DNA from: Deltaproteobacteria bacterium
GTDB lineage: Bacteria; Myxococcota_A; UBA9042
Reading direction: 5' to 3'
Length of the DNA stretch: 64,000 nucleotides
NCBI GenBank assembly: GCA_016875335.1
Contig: VGRO01000007.1
Location: 1 to 64,000, forward strand
The notes below the pieces were generated by a model. That model was not told the DNA's origin, made no database searches, and worked only from the letters and a program-made list of their open reading frames with translations. This document shows positions 49,317-63,100 of this stretch, piece by piece. The position numbers and the translations under genes were made by a program. Each line of letters begins with the position of its first letter. Positions within the stretch are counted from its first letter, which is position 1.

Positions 49317-49388
49317 GCGGGCGTAGCTCAATGGTAGAGCGTCAGCTTCCCAAGCTGGATGTTGCGGGTTCGAGTCCCGTTGCCCGCT
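49317..49388 (+). tRNA. tRNA-Gly (CCC anticodon), no encoded CCA
   Basis: gcgggcgtagctcaatggtagagcgtcagcttcccaagctggatgttgcgggttcgagtcccgttgcccgct; complete cloverleaf, anticodon loop TTCCCAA. Confidence 0.93.
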
Positions 49389-49564
49389 CTAAAAAGAACT
49401 TACATTCAAAAGGTTGAGTGCCGTACGGACAAAGCCGCAACGGGACTCGAACACGGGACGAAACTGGTTCGAGTCCCGTTGCCCGCTCTAAAAAGAACTT
49501 ACATTCAAAAGGTTGAGTGTCGTACGGACAAAGCCGCAACGGGACTCGAACACCGGACGAAACT
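49367..49564. repeat. 99-bp tandem duplication (2 units) starting in tRNA-Gly T-arm, each unit with internal 15-bp inverted repeat
   Basis: Units 49367-49465 and 49466-49564 differ at two positions by eye; ttcgagtcccgttgc / gcaacgggactcgaa arms. Confidence 0.93.
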
Positions 49565-49657
49565 GGTGTGAGGCCCCCTGCCCGCGGCCTTGCACGCCCT
49601 CCGCTTTTCCCCGATCCTACCGCGCCCACGGCGCCCCCTTTGGCGCCCGAGAACCAC

Positions 49658-51028
49658 ATGCGCGGCATCTACACCAACATCTTGCATGCCATCGGCGACA
49701 CGCCGCTCGTCCAACTCAACAAGGTGGTCGGCCGCCACGACGCCCGCGTGCTCGCCAAGTTGGAGTACATGAACCCGGGCGCGTCGGTCAAAGACCGCAT
49801 GGCCCTGCACATCATCGAAGAGGCCGAGCGCCAGGGGGTGCTCAAGCCCGGCGGCGTCATCGTCGAGAACACCAGCGGCAACACCGGCGTGGGCGTGGCG
49901 ATGGCGGCGGCGGTCAAGGGCTACCGCTGCATCTTCACCATGCCCGACAAGATGAGCCAAGAGAAGGTCAATCGCCTCAAGGCCTTTGGGGCCGAGGTGG
50001 TGGTGACTCCGACGGCGGTCCCCGCCGACAGCCCCGACAGCTACTACGAGACGGCCAAGCGCATCCACCGCGAGACGCCGGGATCGTTCATGCTCAACCA
50101 GTACCACAACAAGCTCAACATCGAAGCGCACTACCGATCGACTGGGCCTGAAATCTGGGAGCAGACCGCCGGCAACTTCAGCTACCTGGTCGGCGGCATC
50201 GGCACCGGCGGCACCATGAGCGGCACCTCCAAATACATCAAAGAGAAGAACCCGCGCATCCGCACCGTCGGCGTCGACCCCGAGGGGTCCATCTACTACG
50301 ACATGTTCCACACCCAGGCGCACGGCGAGCCGCACACCTACAAGGTCGAGGGCATTGGCGAGGACATGGTGTGCGGCGCGCTGGAATTCCAGTGGCTCGA
50401 CGACGTGATGCAGGTCAGCGACCGCGAGTGCTTCCAGATGGCGCGGCGGCTGACCCGCGAAGAGGGGATCTTTGCCGGCGGATCGTCGGGCGGCGCGGTC
50501 CACGCCGCGGCGGCGCTGGCGCGCGAACTCGGTCGCCACCACACCATCGTCGTCATCCTGCCCGACTCGGGCGCGATCTACTTGTCCAAGTTCTTCAATG
50601 ACGCCTGGATGCGCGACAACGGCTTTTTCGACGAAGAGCACCGCCAGGCCAGCGTGCGCGATCTCTTGCGCGGCAAGAGCCACATCTTGCACACCGCCGT
50701 CGTCGGCGAATCGGTCAAGGAGGCGATCGCCCGTCTCAAGCGCGAGGGCATCAGCCAGATGCCGGTGGTGACCGAAGCGGGCGAACCGGTGGGCATGGTC
50801 CACGAGATCGACTTGCTCAACGCGATCGTTGAAGGCACCCACAGCCGGACCGACACCATCGCCGAGTTGGTCAAGCCGCTGCAGGGCGTCATCGATCCCG
50901 ACGGCAGCATCGACCAACTGCGCGCGATCCTGAGCGCCGACAACGTCGCCGTGGTCGTCACCGGCGGAAAATGCGTCGGCATCATCACCAAGATCGATCT
51001 CATCGACTACCTGGCGCGTCGCGGCTGA
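49658..51028 (+). CDS. cbs: Cystathionine beta-synthase / PLP-dependent cysteine synthase with C-terminal CBS pair
   Basis: MNPGASVKDRMA, VENTSGNTGVG, VGGIGTGGTMSGTSKYIKEKNP, FAGGSSGGAV; CBS repeats GISQMPVVTEAGEPVGMV...VGIITKIDLIDYL. Confidence 0.92.
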   Translation: MRGIYTNILHAIGDTPLVQLNKVVGRHDARVLAKLEYMNPGASVKDRMALHIIEEAERQGVLKPGGVIVENTSGNTGVGVAMAAAVKGYRCIFTMPDKMSQEKVNRLKAFGAEVVVTPTAVPADSPDSYYETAKRIHRETPGSFMLNQYHNKLNIEAHYRSTGPEIWEQTAGNFSYLVGGIGTGGTMSGTSKYIKEKNPRIRTVGVDPEGSIYYDMFHTQAHGEPHTYKVEGIGEDMVCGALEFQWLDDVMQVSDRECFQMARRLTREEGIFAGGSSGGAVHAAAALARELGRHHTIVVILPDSGAIYLSKFFNDAWMRDNGFFDEEHRQASVRDLLRGKSHILHTAVVGESVKEAIARLKREGISQMPVVTEAGEPVGMVHEIDLLNAIVEGTHSRTDTIAELVKPLQGVIDPDGSIDQLRAILSADNVAVVVTGGKCVGIITKIDLIDYLARRG

Positions 51029-51055
51029 TCGACTGGACTCACCGCACGTCCCGAA

Positions 51056-53956
<2,901 letters not shown>

Positions 53957-54248
53957 GGGCGGGGCGTGCGCAGGCCAACGCTGGCCGGGCGCGCAAAGTA
54001 GTCGGCGCCCGACGGGGTGTAAAGCACGCTCGAATGGCTCGCGGCGACGGCACCCGGCTTTCGCGCGTCGCCCGAACCGCTCCTTCCCAGCAGCCCGGTC
54101 GAGCCCCGGTCACCAGACCCCAATGGCCTACCGAACCGGCTTGACTTGCGTGCTGCGCCCGGGGAACATCATCCGCCCCGTTTTTGCATCCCGGCCAGGG
54201 GTGCAGCGCGCGCGGGGCGCGACCGGCGCTGCCGGAGGCAGGTGCAAG

Positions 54249-56243
54249 ATGGCGAAAACGCAAGACAAGATCGCTCCCGCTGCGGACCGTCCGGAGCGCG
54301 CCAGGTTCGCGGCTCCAGTGGGGCTCTTGAGCGGCGCTGGTGCGCTGGTGTGGCTGTCGGTCGCGGGCGCCTTCTCCGGCGGCCTGCAATCGTGCGACTA
54401 CTCGGCGCGCTTTGCCCTGGATGACCTGAAATTTCAGACGGTGCAGGTGGTGTCGGCCTTCCCGGCTTTCATCGATCCCAACACCAACGCGATCACGCGC
54501 GTGTGCGGTGTGCCGCTGCGCGACGACAACGGCGATCTGCTGCCCGGCGAGACCGACAAGGAGCCCAACGGCGTCGAGTTGACCGTCAACCTGGTGTCGA
54601 CCGATCCCAACGCGCGCGTGGTCAAGCCCAAGTGCGTCGGCGAGAAGGACTACAGCGTCAAGGAAGGCGACCGCATCGAGTCGCAGCCGCTGTCCACCAG
54701 CAAGGACCTGCAGACCGTCAAGCCCGGCCAATTCAAGATGACGCTGTCGTGCTACGAACCGCACGCGACGACCAGCGCCAAGAACGACTGCGCGGGAGGC
54801 GGCGAGAACGCGACGCTTTTCGCCAAGGCCGCCTACTACCGCCGCGAGGCGTTCGGCTGCGACGCCTTCAAGCCCGATACCGCGCAGAACGTCGCCCTGG
54901 TGGTGGACCACTCGGGGTCGGTCAGCGGCTTCGTCTCCATGGACCAGAAAAAGGTCGCCGACTCGAGCAAGTTTGCGGAGGACCTGCCGGGCACGGTCGT
55001 CAACACCGCCTTCAAGGACGCGGCCTCCGACCCCTTCTTTGTGCTGGAAGAGGGCGCCAAGCTGCTCATCGAGCAGTTGAACACCCACGATCGCGTCGTG
55101 TCGCTGGGCTTTGACGAAACCAATCAGGTCTACGCGGCGTGCGCAACAAACCTCGTCTGCCAGCAGGACGACGGCAACGCGGTGGAGAACTCGACGTGCC
55201 TGCTCGACACTGACTGTGCCAAGAAACACGGCCCCGGCCTGAAGTGCGCGGCGCACCCGTCGCTCGAAAAGGACCCAATCCTCCCATTGCCGCTGACCGA
55301 CGGCTTGAAGTACTGTTACGGATCTGCACAAAAGACCAAGCTCTACAACAAGTACGGCCTCGATCTCAAGGCCAAGTACAGCGCCAACGGCAGGGCGCCC
55401 GTGTACGAATCCCTGGTCAGTGCCTACGACTTTCTGCGCACGGCCGGCCCCGGCGCGCCCGACCCGATTCGCGGCGGCAACGCCAAGCACATGGTCCTGC
55501 TGACGGACGGGCCGGACACCTGCACGGCCAACGACAACTTCCTCTACACGACGTTTGACCAGTTCAGCGGCAACGTGACCAAGGCCGGCGGTCAGTGCCG
55601 CCAGCCGTGCAAGTTCTCCACGGTCAACTACAAGGAACTGCTCAAGAAAATGGCGCAGGATCGCTTCCCCATCCACATCCACGTCATCCAGATCCAGTCG
55701 CTGGGCAAGCTGGCCCCTGACCCGACGCTGCAAGAGCTGGCGTGCCGGTCGCAGGGCACCTACCAGTTCCTGAACACTGCGGATTTCAACCGCAGCGACG
55801 CGTCGACGTGGCAAGAGACCATGACCCGCGCGATCCTCAAGGTCCGTTACGCGCTCGCCGGCCAGTGGCGCGCAGGTTTCCAGGACAACGGCTTCAAAGA
55901 CGGCGGCGCGGTCAAACGCGGTCTGATGTGGGCGGCGCGCGGACGGCTGACCATCAACAACGCGCTGTTCGCCTCGCTCGGTCAGGTGTTCGAGTCCGGC
56001 TTTGAAAAGGAATGGCGGTTCGAGCTGCTCGACGGCGGCCGCGATGCGCGCCTGACGTTCCGGTTGGCGTGCCAGAGCGACGCCGACTGCGGCGGTGGCA
56101 AAGAGTGCGCCACGAGCTCCTGCGGACCGGACGGGTTGTGCCGCACGGCCAACGCCCCCGATCTGTCGCCGTGCGGTGAGGCCGGCAAGAGCAAGTGCTG
56201 CAAAGGCGCCTGCGATGCCAAGTGCGACGGCGTGTGCAAGTAG
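54249..56243 (+). CDS. VWA-domain Cys-rich lipoprotein, CglB-like
   Basis: Lipobox-like GGLQSCDYS; MIDAS VALVVDHSGSVSG; KHMVLLTDGPDTC; Cys-rich C-terminus CQSDADCGGGKECATSSCGPDGLC. Confidence 0.7.
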   Translation: MAKTQDKIAPAADRPERARFAAPVGLLSGAGALVWLSVAGAFSGGLQSCDYSARFALDDLKFQTVQVVSAFPAFIDPNTNAITRVCGVPLRDDNGDLLPGETDKEPNGVELTVNLVSTDPNARVVKPKCVGEKDYSVKEGDRIESQPLSTSKDLQTVKPGQFKMTLSCYEPHATTSAKNDCAGGGENATLFAKAAYYRREAFGCDAFKPDTAQNVALVVDHSGSVSGFVSMDQKKVADSSKFAEDLPGTVVNTAFKDAASDPFFVLEEGAKLLIEQLNTHDRVVSLGFDETNQVYAACATNLVCQQDDGNAVENSTCLLDTDCAKKHGPGLKCAAHPSLEKDPILPLPLTDGLKYCYGSAQKTKLYNKYGLDLKAKYSANGRAPVYESLVSAYDFLRTAGPGAPDPIRGGNAKHMVLLTDGPDTCTANDNFLYTTFDQFSGNVTKAGGQCRQPCKFSTVNYKELLKKMAQDRFPIHIHVIQIQSLGKLAPDPTLQELACRSQGTYQFLNTADFNRSDASTWQETMTRAILKVRYALAGQWRAGFQDNGFKDGGAVKRGLMWAARGRLTINNALFASLGQVFESGFEKEWRFELLDGGRDARLTFRLACQSDADCGGGKECATSSCGPDGLCRTANAPDLSPCGEAGKSKCCKGACDAKCDGVCK

Positions 56244-56314
56244 GTTCGTTTCTTGTTCGCGGTGGCACGGTCAATCGGCCACATGTCCCACAGGCCCAAG
56301 GGGGGCCCAACCTG

Positions 56315-57052
56315 ATGCGCAACTCCACCCACCGGCTGTCCCGCCGCCTCGCCCTGGCCCTGGGCTCCCTTGCGCTGGCGCTGTCCGCGTTGCCTGTCGC
56401 TCACGCCGAAGAGGCCGTGGATCGCGAACTCGCCAAGTATTGGGACGCTGAAATCGCCGTGCCGTCGCTCAGCAACCCGCTGTACGAGCGGCGTCATGGC
56501 GTCGAGGGCGAGGTGCACTACGGCATCGTACCCAACGACAACTTCTATCTTTTCCAAAGCGTGGGCGGTCGCGTCGACTTCTACCTGACCGACACCGTCG
56601 CCCTGGACGCCGACTTCTCGTACATGATGGCCAAGGAGTCGAAAATCCTGGACTTCCTCAAGCACGTCGACACCAGCGGCGGCAAGCAGACCAACCTGAC
56701 CATCGGGTCCCAGCAACCGCCACGGCTCAACTGGATGAGTTCGGTCGGCGTCGCTTTCAGCCCATTTCACGGCAAGTTCGGAATTTTCGACAAGAAGCTC
56801 AGCAGCTTCGACGTCAACTTCCACCTGGGCTTGGGCATCCTGAGCGCCGAAGTCGACGAATCGCAGGGCAACAAGCCCCCGGCCTCGGCGATCAAGGTCG
56901 GCGGCGCCTGGGGCATCGGCTTCCGATTCTTCCTGACACGGTTCCTCAACATCCGGGTGGACTACAAGCAGACCATCTACCATCCGCAAGAGAGCATCGC
57001 GTTTCTGGCGCCCGTCGAGTTCTCGGCCGGCATCGGTTTCCTGAGCAAGTAG
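56315..57052 (+). CDS. Outer-membrane beta-barrel protein (OMP_myx_plus/GltA-GltB-like)
   Basis: Signal peptide ...LSALPVAHAEE; YGIVPNDNFYLFQSVGGRVDFYLTDTVALDADFSY alternating barrel strands. Confidence 0.65.
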   Translation: MRNSTHRLSRRLALALGSLALALSALPVAHAEEAVDRELAKYWDAEIAVPSLSNPLYERRHGVEGEVHYGIVPNDNFYLFQSVGGRVDFYLTDTVALDADFSYMMAKESKILDFLKHVDTSGGKQTNLTIGSQQPPRLNWMSSVGVAFSPFHGKFGIFDKKLSSFDVNFHLGLGILSAEVDESQGNKPPASAIKVGGAWGIGFRFFLTRFLNIRVDYKQTIYHPQESIAFLAPVEFSAGIGFLSK

Positions 57053-57126
57053 CGGCGAACGGCGCTTCGCACGCGACACGGCGCCTTGGGCGCAGGCTGC
57101 CGGTTGGTCCGGCACGCAAGGTGGAC

Positions 57127-58071
57127 ATGCACAACACGACGATCTCCCGCGGACGCCTATGCGGTCTGGTCTTGGCCTTGGCTTCGTTGCCGGCGGCAGC
57201 CTGGGCCGACGACCCCCCTGCCGATGCACCCAAAGCCGATCCGGCCCCCGCTTCCCCCGCCACCGAACCGGCGCCCGAACCCGTGGCCGACCCGAAGCCT
57301 GACCCGGCGCCCGCCGAGCCCAAGGTCGACCCGGTCAAGCCCGAAACCAAAGGCAAGTCCGCGACGATGCCCGATCTTGGCGGCAGCGCGGCCGACCAGG
57401 ACATCTACGGCATCAGCGATGATCTGGTGCCGCCTGGTTCGCGCTTGGACTGGGCCAAGAAGCGCGACATCAAGGTCGTGCAGAAGCGCGCCGTGGTCAA
57501 AGACGGCCGCCACGGCATGTCGCTGCTCATCGGCGCCGTGCCCAACGACGATTTCTGGACCTACATCTCGGCGGGCCTCGGCTACAACTACTATTTTTCC
57601 GAGGACCTGGCGCTCAACGTCCACGGCATCTATACCTACAACCAGGCCACCTCGTTGCGGACCAAACTCGAAGGCCAGCGGCCCGAGGGCTTCGAACTGA
57701 CCGTGCGTTTGCCGCAGACCCTGACCGCCTACGCATCCGCCGGCGTGGACTGGAACCTGCTGCACGGCAAGATCGGTTTTTTTGGCACGATGCTCGGCGA
57801 GTTCGACGTCGCGCTGTGCTTTGGCGTCGGCGCGGTGATGAGCAAGGTCACCACCCAGGAGCAGCCCCAGGGCGCCCAGCGCATCGACGCCGCGGGCAAC
57901 GCCGGGGCTTCCGCGCAGTTCTACCTGTCCGAGCACTTTGCCCTGCGCGCCGACTACCACCAGCTTTTCTACCCCAAATTCAACGATCGGACCAAAGTGG
58001 CCGACGCCGGCCTGGCCCATCCGCTGTCGGTCGTCATCGGCCTGACCTACTTCACCAGCCCGCCGCTCTAG
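57127..58071 (+). CDS. Outer-membrane beta-barrel protein paralogous to the preceding one, with Pro/Ala-rich N-terminal linker
   Basis: Signal peptide GLVLALASLPAAAWA; linker DPPADAPKADPAPASPATEP; IGAVPNDDFWTYISAGLGYNYYFSEDLALNVHGIY matches the 56315 product pattern. Confidence 0.65.
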   Translation: MHNTTISRGRLCGLVLALASLPAAAWADDPPADAPKADPAPASPATEPAPEPVADPKPDPAPAEPKVDPVKPETKGKSATMPDLGGSAADQDIYGISDDLVPPGSRLDWAKKRDIKVVQKRAVVKDGRHGMSLLIGAVPNDDFWTYISAGLGYNYYFSEDLALNVHGIYTYNQATSLRTKLEGQRPEGFELTVRLPQTLTAYASAGVDWNLLHGKIGFFGTMLGEFDVALCFGVGAVMSKVTTQEQPQGAQRIDAAGNAGASAQFYLSEHFALRADYHQLFYPKFNDRTKVADAGLAHPLSVVIGLTYFTSPPL

Positions 58072-58149
58072 CCCTGTCGCCCTCGCCGGCAGACCGCGCA
58101 CGCAAACCGCGCGTCTGCCGCCCTTGGTCCCGCGCCTTCCGGAGGCCCC

Positions 58150-60111
58150 ATGATCGTGACCCCGACCGCCCTGCGCCGCCTCGCTTCGGCTGCCCTCGCC
58201 ACCGTGGTGTTCGCCACCGCGGCGCCCTGTTGGGCCATCACGCTCGATCAGGTGTTCGTGCTGCTCGAATCCGAAGTGCCCGACGACACGATCATCAAGA
58301 AGATCCAGAAGGACGCCAGCAAGTTCAACCTCGGCCCCAAGGAGATCATGGAGCTCAAGCGCCGCGGCGCGTCGGCAAAGCTCATCCAATTCATCATCTC
58401 GACTGCGTCGGCGTCCGCGGCCAAGCCCACCGACGGCGCCGCCAAGCCGCCGGAGAAGAAGCCGGAGCGCGAACTGAGCGAAGCGGAAAAGGCCGCCGAA
58501 GAAGCGCGCCTCAAAGAGGAATCGCTGCGCATCCTCGAAGAGCAGAAGAAGCGCGAAGAGGCGGGCCGCCGCATGTTCGCAGGCAAGGTCCTGGCCGCCG
58601 GGCAGAACTACGCCAACAACGGTGAATTCGTCAAAGCCATCCAAACCTTCACCAAGTTCGTCGAAGAAGGTGTCGACGGCGTGGCGTTCGCGCCCGACTC
58701 GGCGGAGGCGTACAGCGCCAAGTACGGCATCGCCAATGCCCTGGCCCGCGCAGGCCTCATCCAATCGGCCGCCGACACCTTGCTCGACGTGGTGCGCGCC
58801 GGCAGCGACAAGCTGTTCTTCACGCAAGCCTTCATGCAGTTGCGTGACCTTCGCAAGCTCATCATCTACCGGCCGCCCGAGTTGGAAGAGCTGACCAAAC
58901 TGACCGTCACGGCGTTCGACCAGGCCTTCCAGGACAGCTACTACTACCTGGTCGGCGAGGCGCTCAACGACTTCGGCGTCAAGGATCAATCGCGGCCCTA
59001 CCTGGAAAAAGTGACCGGCAAGTCCAAGGAGTACCCGCGTGCACAGTACCTGATCGGCCTGATGTCGATTCCCGACAACCCCGAGGAGAAGCTGGGCGGC
59101 GCCCAGGTCAAGGAGGCGTCCGAGGCGTTTCAGAAGGCCGTGCTCGCCGCCGAAGTGCAGACCGAGGGCCGACCGGTCGTCGATCTCGCCTACCTCGCCT
59201 TGGCGCGATTGGCCTACGACATCCAACAGTTCGACGCGGCCATCTACTACTACAAGAAGATCAGCAAAAGTTCGCCCAAGCTCGCGACCGCCTTCTACGA
59301 ATCGGGCTGGACCTACTTCCTCAAGGGCGACGTTTCGCGGGCGCTCGGCACGTTCCACGCCCTGCACAGTCCCTATTTCGCACACCAGTTCTATCCGGAA
59401 TTGTGGGTGCTCGAGGCCACGGCGTACGTCAACCTCTGCCACGCCGACAAGGCCGAGGCGGCGATGAAGATGTTTGAGGAGAAGGTGTTCGTCCTCGGGC
59501 CGCCGCTGCGCGACTTCCTCAAGCGATCGCGCAAGCCTGAGGAGTTCTACAACAACTTCCTGGCCGCGGTGAGCAACCCCAAGGGCGGCGCTGGCCTGCC
59601 GCGCGCCCTGCAGTCGCCGGTGCTGAGCAACGTCGAATTCTACAACTTGCACCAGACCGTCAGGCAGATCGACAAGGAAGAGAAGGTGTTGCGCGAAAAC
59701 CTCGCAGCGCTCGGTCCGGTCGGCCAGGAGTTGCTGCAAAAGCTCGGCCAGCGCCGCACCGAACGGGTATCCGAAGCCGGCGTGGTCATCCAGCAGACAC
59801 TGCGCCAGACCCAGAAGGAGCTCGACCTGTACTTCGACAAGCTGCAGCAGCTGCGCCTGGACCTCGACGAGATCCGCACCCAGGAAATCGAGGACGAGCA
59901 AGCCGGCCGCGCCAAGGAGCTCGCCGATTCCGTCCAGAAGGAGGGCGCCATCGCCATTGCAGGTTCCGACTCGATGTCGTGGCCGTTCGAGGGCGAATTC
60001 TGGAAGGACGAGATCGGCGCCTACCGGTCGTTCCTGCGCACCAAGTGCAAGCAGGAGAACAAATTGGGGCAGTATCGCCCGAAGTTTTTGCAATTGGCAG
60101 GCGCGCGCTAG
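58150..60111 (+). CDS. Exported TPR protein (GltE/AglT-like)
   Basis: Signal peptide; LDQVFVLLESEVPDDTIIKKIQKDASKFNLGPKEIMELKRRGASAKLIQFI; TPR array; C-terminal SMSWPFEGEFWKDEIGAYRSFLRTKC. Confidence 0.6.
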   Translation: MIVTPTALRRLASAALATVVFATAAPCWAITLDQVFVLLESEVPDDTIIKKIQKDASKFNLGPKEIMELKRRGASAKLIQFIISTASASAAKPTDGAAKPPEKKPERELSEAEKAAEEARLKEESLRILEEQKKREEAGRRMFAGKVLAAGQNYANNGEFVKAIQTFTKFVEEGVDGVAFAPDSAEAYSAKYGIANALARAGLIQSAADTLLDVVRAGSDKLFFTQAFMQLRDLRKLIIYRPPELEELTKLTVTAFDQAFQDSYYYLVGEALNDFGVKDQSRPYLEKVTGKSKEYPRAQYLIGLMSIPDNPEEKLGGAQVKEASEAFQKAVLAAEVQTEGRPVVDLAYLALARLAYDIQQFDAAIYYYKKISKSSPKLATAFYESGWTYFLKGDVSRALGTFHALHSPYFAHQFYPELWVLEATAYVNLCHADKAEAAMKMFEEKVFVLGPPLRDFLKRSRKPEEFYNNFLAAVSNPKGGAGLPRALQSPVLSNVEFYNLHQTVRQIDKEEKVLRENLAALGPVGQELLQKLGQRRTERVSEAGVVIQQTLRQTQKELDLYFDKLQQLRLDLDEIRTQEIEDEQAGRAKELADSVQKEGAIAIAGSDSMSWPFEGEFWKDEIGAYRSFLRTKCKQENKLGQYRPKFLQLAGAR

Positions 60112-60159
60112 CCGCCAGCGCCGCCAGACAGGAACCCAGCGCCGTCAGGCAGGACCACC

Positions 60160-63100
60160 ATGATGCATTGCAAGCAACTGCTGCGCCTCGGCGCCGCGAC
60201 GATCGTCACGCTGTCGGCGACGTATGCGCACGCCCAGGCCGACGAGGACATCGAGGCCGGCTCGGCCACCAAGAAGGTGGACAAGAAAGAGTCGCTGGTC
60301 GAGGAAGAAAAGAAGAAAGCCGCGCCCAAGCCCAAGCGCGACGAAGACAAGTTGCAGACCGGTGGCTTTGAGGTCGAGAAATTCGACCAGTTGGGCTTCA
60401 GCGACAAGGTCCGCGCCCAGGAGATGGAAAAATCCAAGATCCGCCAGCGCACCATCAAGACCATCGAGTCGCTGCTCGAGCGCGCCGCGCCCGGCGACCC
60501 CAACCGCCCCGAGTACTACTTCCGCCTCGCCGAAGCGTGGTGGGAAGAGACGCGCTTTGAGTACTTGGTCGAGATGGCCAAGCACAACAAGGACCTGGAG
60601 CAGTTCGAAAAAGGCATCCTGAAGGAAAAGCCGGTGCAGCCGGTCGAGAACTACGCCAAAGCCATCGGCTTTTACGAGAAGATCCTGCAGCAGCACCCGA
60701 CCTACGGCCGCATGGCCGAGGTGCTGTACCGGCTCGGCAAGGCGGCGATGCAGCAGGGCAAGGCGCTCGGCGACAAGGTGTTGAGCCAAAAAGGCGTGCA
60801 GTACCTCAACAGGCTCATCCAGAACCACCAGACCAGCCCGCTCATCCCCAAGGCGCACCTGGCCCTGGCCGAGTATTTCTTCGAGGCCAACAACCTGACC
60901 CTGGCCAAGATGAACTACGAGAAAATCACCCAGAACTACAAGAAGAGCGAGCTGTTCAACTACGCCCTCTACAAGCTCGGCTGGGTGTACTACAACCTGC
61001 GCGAGTTCCAGCGCACCATCGAGACCTTCCAGCAAGTGGTCAAAGAGATTGGCGCGAGCGCGGGCGCCAAGGAGCGTGGCAGCATCGAGTTCCGCGACCA
61101 GGCGCTCAAGGATCTGGTGCAGGCCTATGCGGAACTGGACGGCGCGTGGCCCAAGGCCGAGGCCTACTTCACCGAGGTCGAAGGCGAAGCCAAGATGTGG
61201 GAACGGCTTTTCAAGCTGGCCGAGATCTACATCTCGATCGACAAGGACAAGGACGCCACCGACCTGCTGACCCACTTCATCGAGAAGCGCCCGACCGACC
61301 CCCGCTGCGTCGACTGGCACGAATCGATCGTCGACGTTTACAAGAAGCTTGGCGCCTTCCCCGACATCGAAGCAGCGATGCGCAAATTCCTGGCCTTCAG
61401 CGACGCGCGCACCTCGCCGTGGGTCGCCGCGCTCAAGGGCAAGAAGGACGGCAAGTCCAGCGAGGCATTGGACAAGGCCGACAAGATGGGCGAGACCTAC
61501 CTCTTGTTCATCTCGAACTACTACCACCAGTTGGCGCAAAAGACCGAGGAAGAGACCAAGGACGCCGAAAAGGCGCGCGGTTTCTACGCCAAGGCCGTCG
61601 CCGACTACGAAGAATTCATGCGCCGCTGGCCCAACGCCAAGAAGACCTACGTCGTCAGCTTCTACGCCGCGGAAATCTACTACGACTTCCTCAAGGATTT
61701 CGACAAGGCGCGCAAATCCTACGAGCGCACGATCCGACTGGACCCCGAGGGTGAATTCCTCGAAGACGCAGCGCTCGGCGTCATCTACTCCACCGAGGAG
61801 TTGATGCGCAACAAGCGCGCCTGCTGGCTCGACAAGGACCAGAAGTGGGTCGAGCGCCCCGACTGTCCGCCGTTGGTGGCGTCGGTGGCGGGCGACGGCG
61901 TCAAGGTCACCAAGTTCAAGACGGCCAAGAAAGAGGAGTTGACCGAAGAGCAGATCAAGGGCGCCAACCTGCCCAAGGCGCGCCAGGAACTGCACGAACT
62001 CGAAAAGAGCTACGTGGCCGCCGCCGACAAGTACGTCGAGTTGATGGAGCGGTCCAAGGCCGATTGCGCCGCGGGCAAGAAGAAGATGTGCGGCAAGGGC
62101 AAGAAGGTGCCAGAGATCATGTACCTGGCCGCATCGGCCTACTACGACCGTGGCCAGTACAAAGAGGCGATCAGCGGCTACGAGCGGGTGTACAAATACC
62201 AGGAAGACAACAAGGTCGCCGAGATCGCCGTCAAGACCCTCATCGACATCTACGCGCGCCTCAAGGAGTGGCCCAAGATCGAGGAGTGGGCTGAACTGAT
62301 GCTCAAGCGCAAGAACCGCTTGATCCTCGACCCCAAGGATCTCAAGAAATACGTGGCGGTGGCAGTGGCCGAACAGGCGCGCGAGCTGGCCGACAAGAAG
62401 GACTACGACGGCGCCCACGCCAAGTACGACAAGATCCTGGCGCGTTTCAAGAGCGAGGAGCCGGAGCTGGCGGCGGTGGCCCTGTACAACAAGGCGCTCA
62501 TCTACGAGCTGCAGCAGCAGGACAAGACGGCCATCGAAACCTACGAGCGCGTGGTCAAGGAGTTCCCCAAGGCCAAGGTGGCGCCCGAGGCCAAGTTCAA
62601 CGTGGGCTTGCTCTACGAGGCGATGACCAACTTCCGCGAAGCCGCCGACGCGTTCCTGGACATGGCCAAGTTCCGCGACAACGCCGATGCCGCCCAGGCG
62701 CTCATCAATGCCGGCACCATCCTTGTCGCTCTCAACCAGTACAAAGACGCCGCGGCGGCCTACGACAAGTTCATCGGCGTCGCCAACAACCTCAAGGGCG
62801 ACGACGAAAAGACCAAACGCCTCAAAGGCCTGGTCGCAGACGCCGAGATGGAGAAGGGGCACGTGTTCGACCGGATGGGCACCGAGGGCGCCAAGCAGGC
62901 CGCCGCAGCGTATGCCGCGGTGGTGACCAAGTATCCTGCCCGCCCCGACCTGCACGTCGAAGCCCTGTCGCGCAAGGTCGAGACCCTGCGGCTGGCGGAC
63001 GCTGGCAAGAACCGCAAGGACGTCGTGCGCGCAGCCGACGACGCCAGCAAGGCCTACGACAACGCCCGCAGCAAGGACAACGACAAGCCCGACGTCCGCA

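Noticed and set aside
49342-49668. 108-aa ORF containing ERATGLEPVSSRVRVPLRLCPY repeats
   Set aside because: Antisense translation of the tRNA T-arm repeats; ATGLEP-type ORFs are a known annotation artefact next to tRNAs.
56263-56280. TGGCAC-containing sequence before the first beta-barrel gene considered as a sigma-54 promoter
   Set aside because: The -12 GC is not at the required GG-N10-GC spacing.
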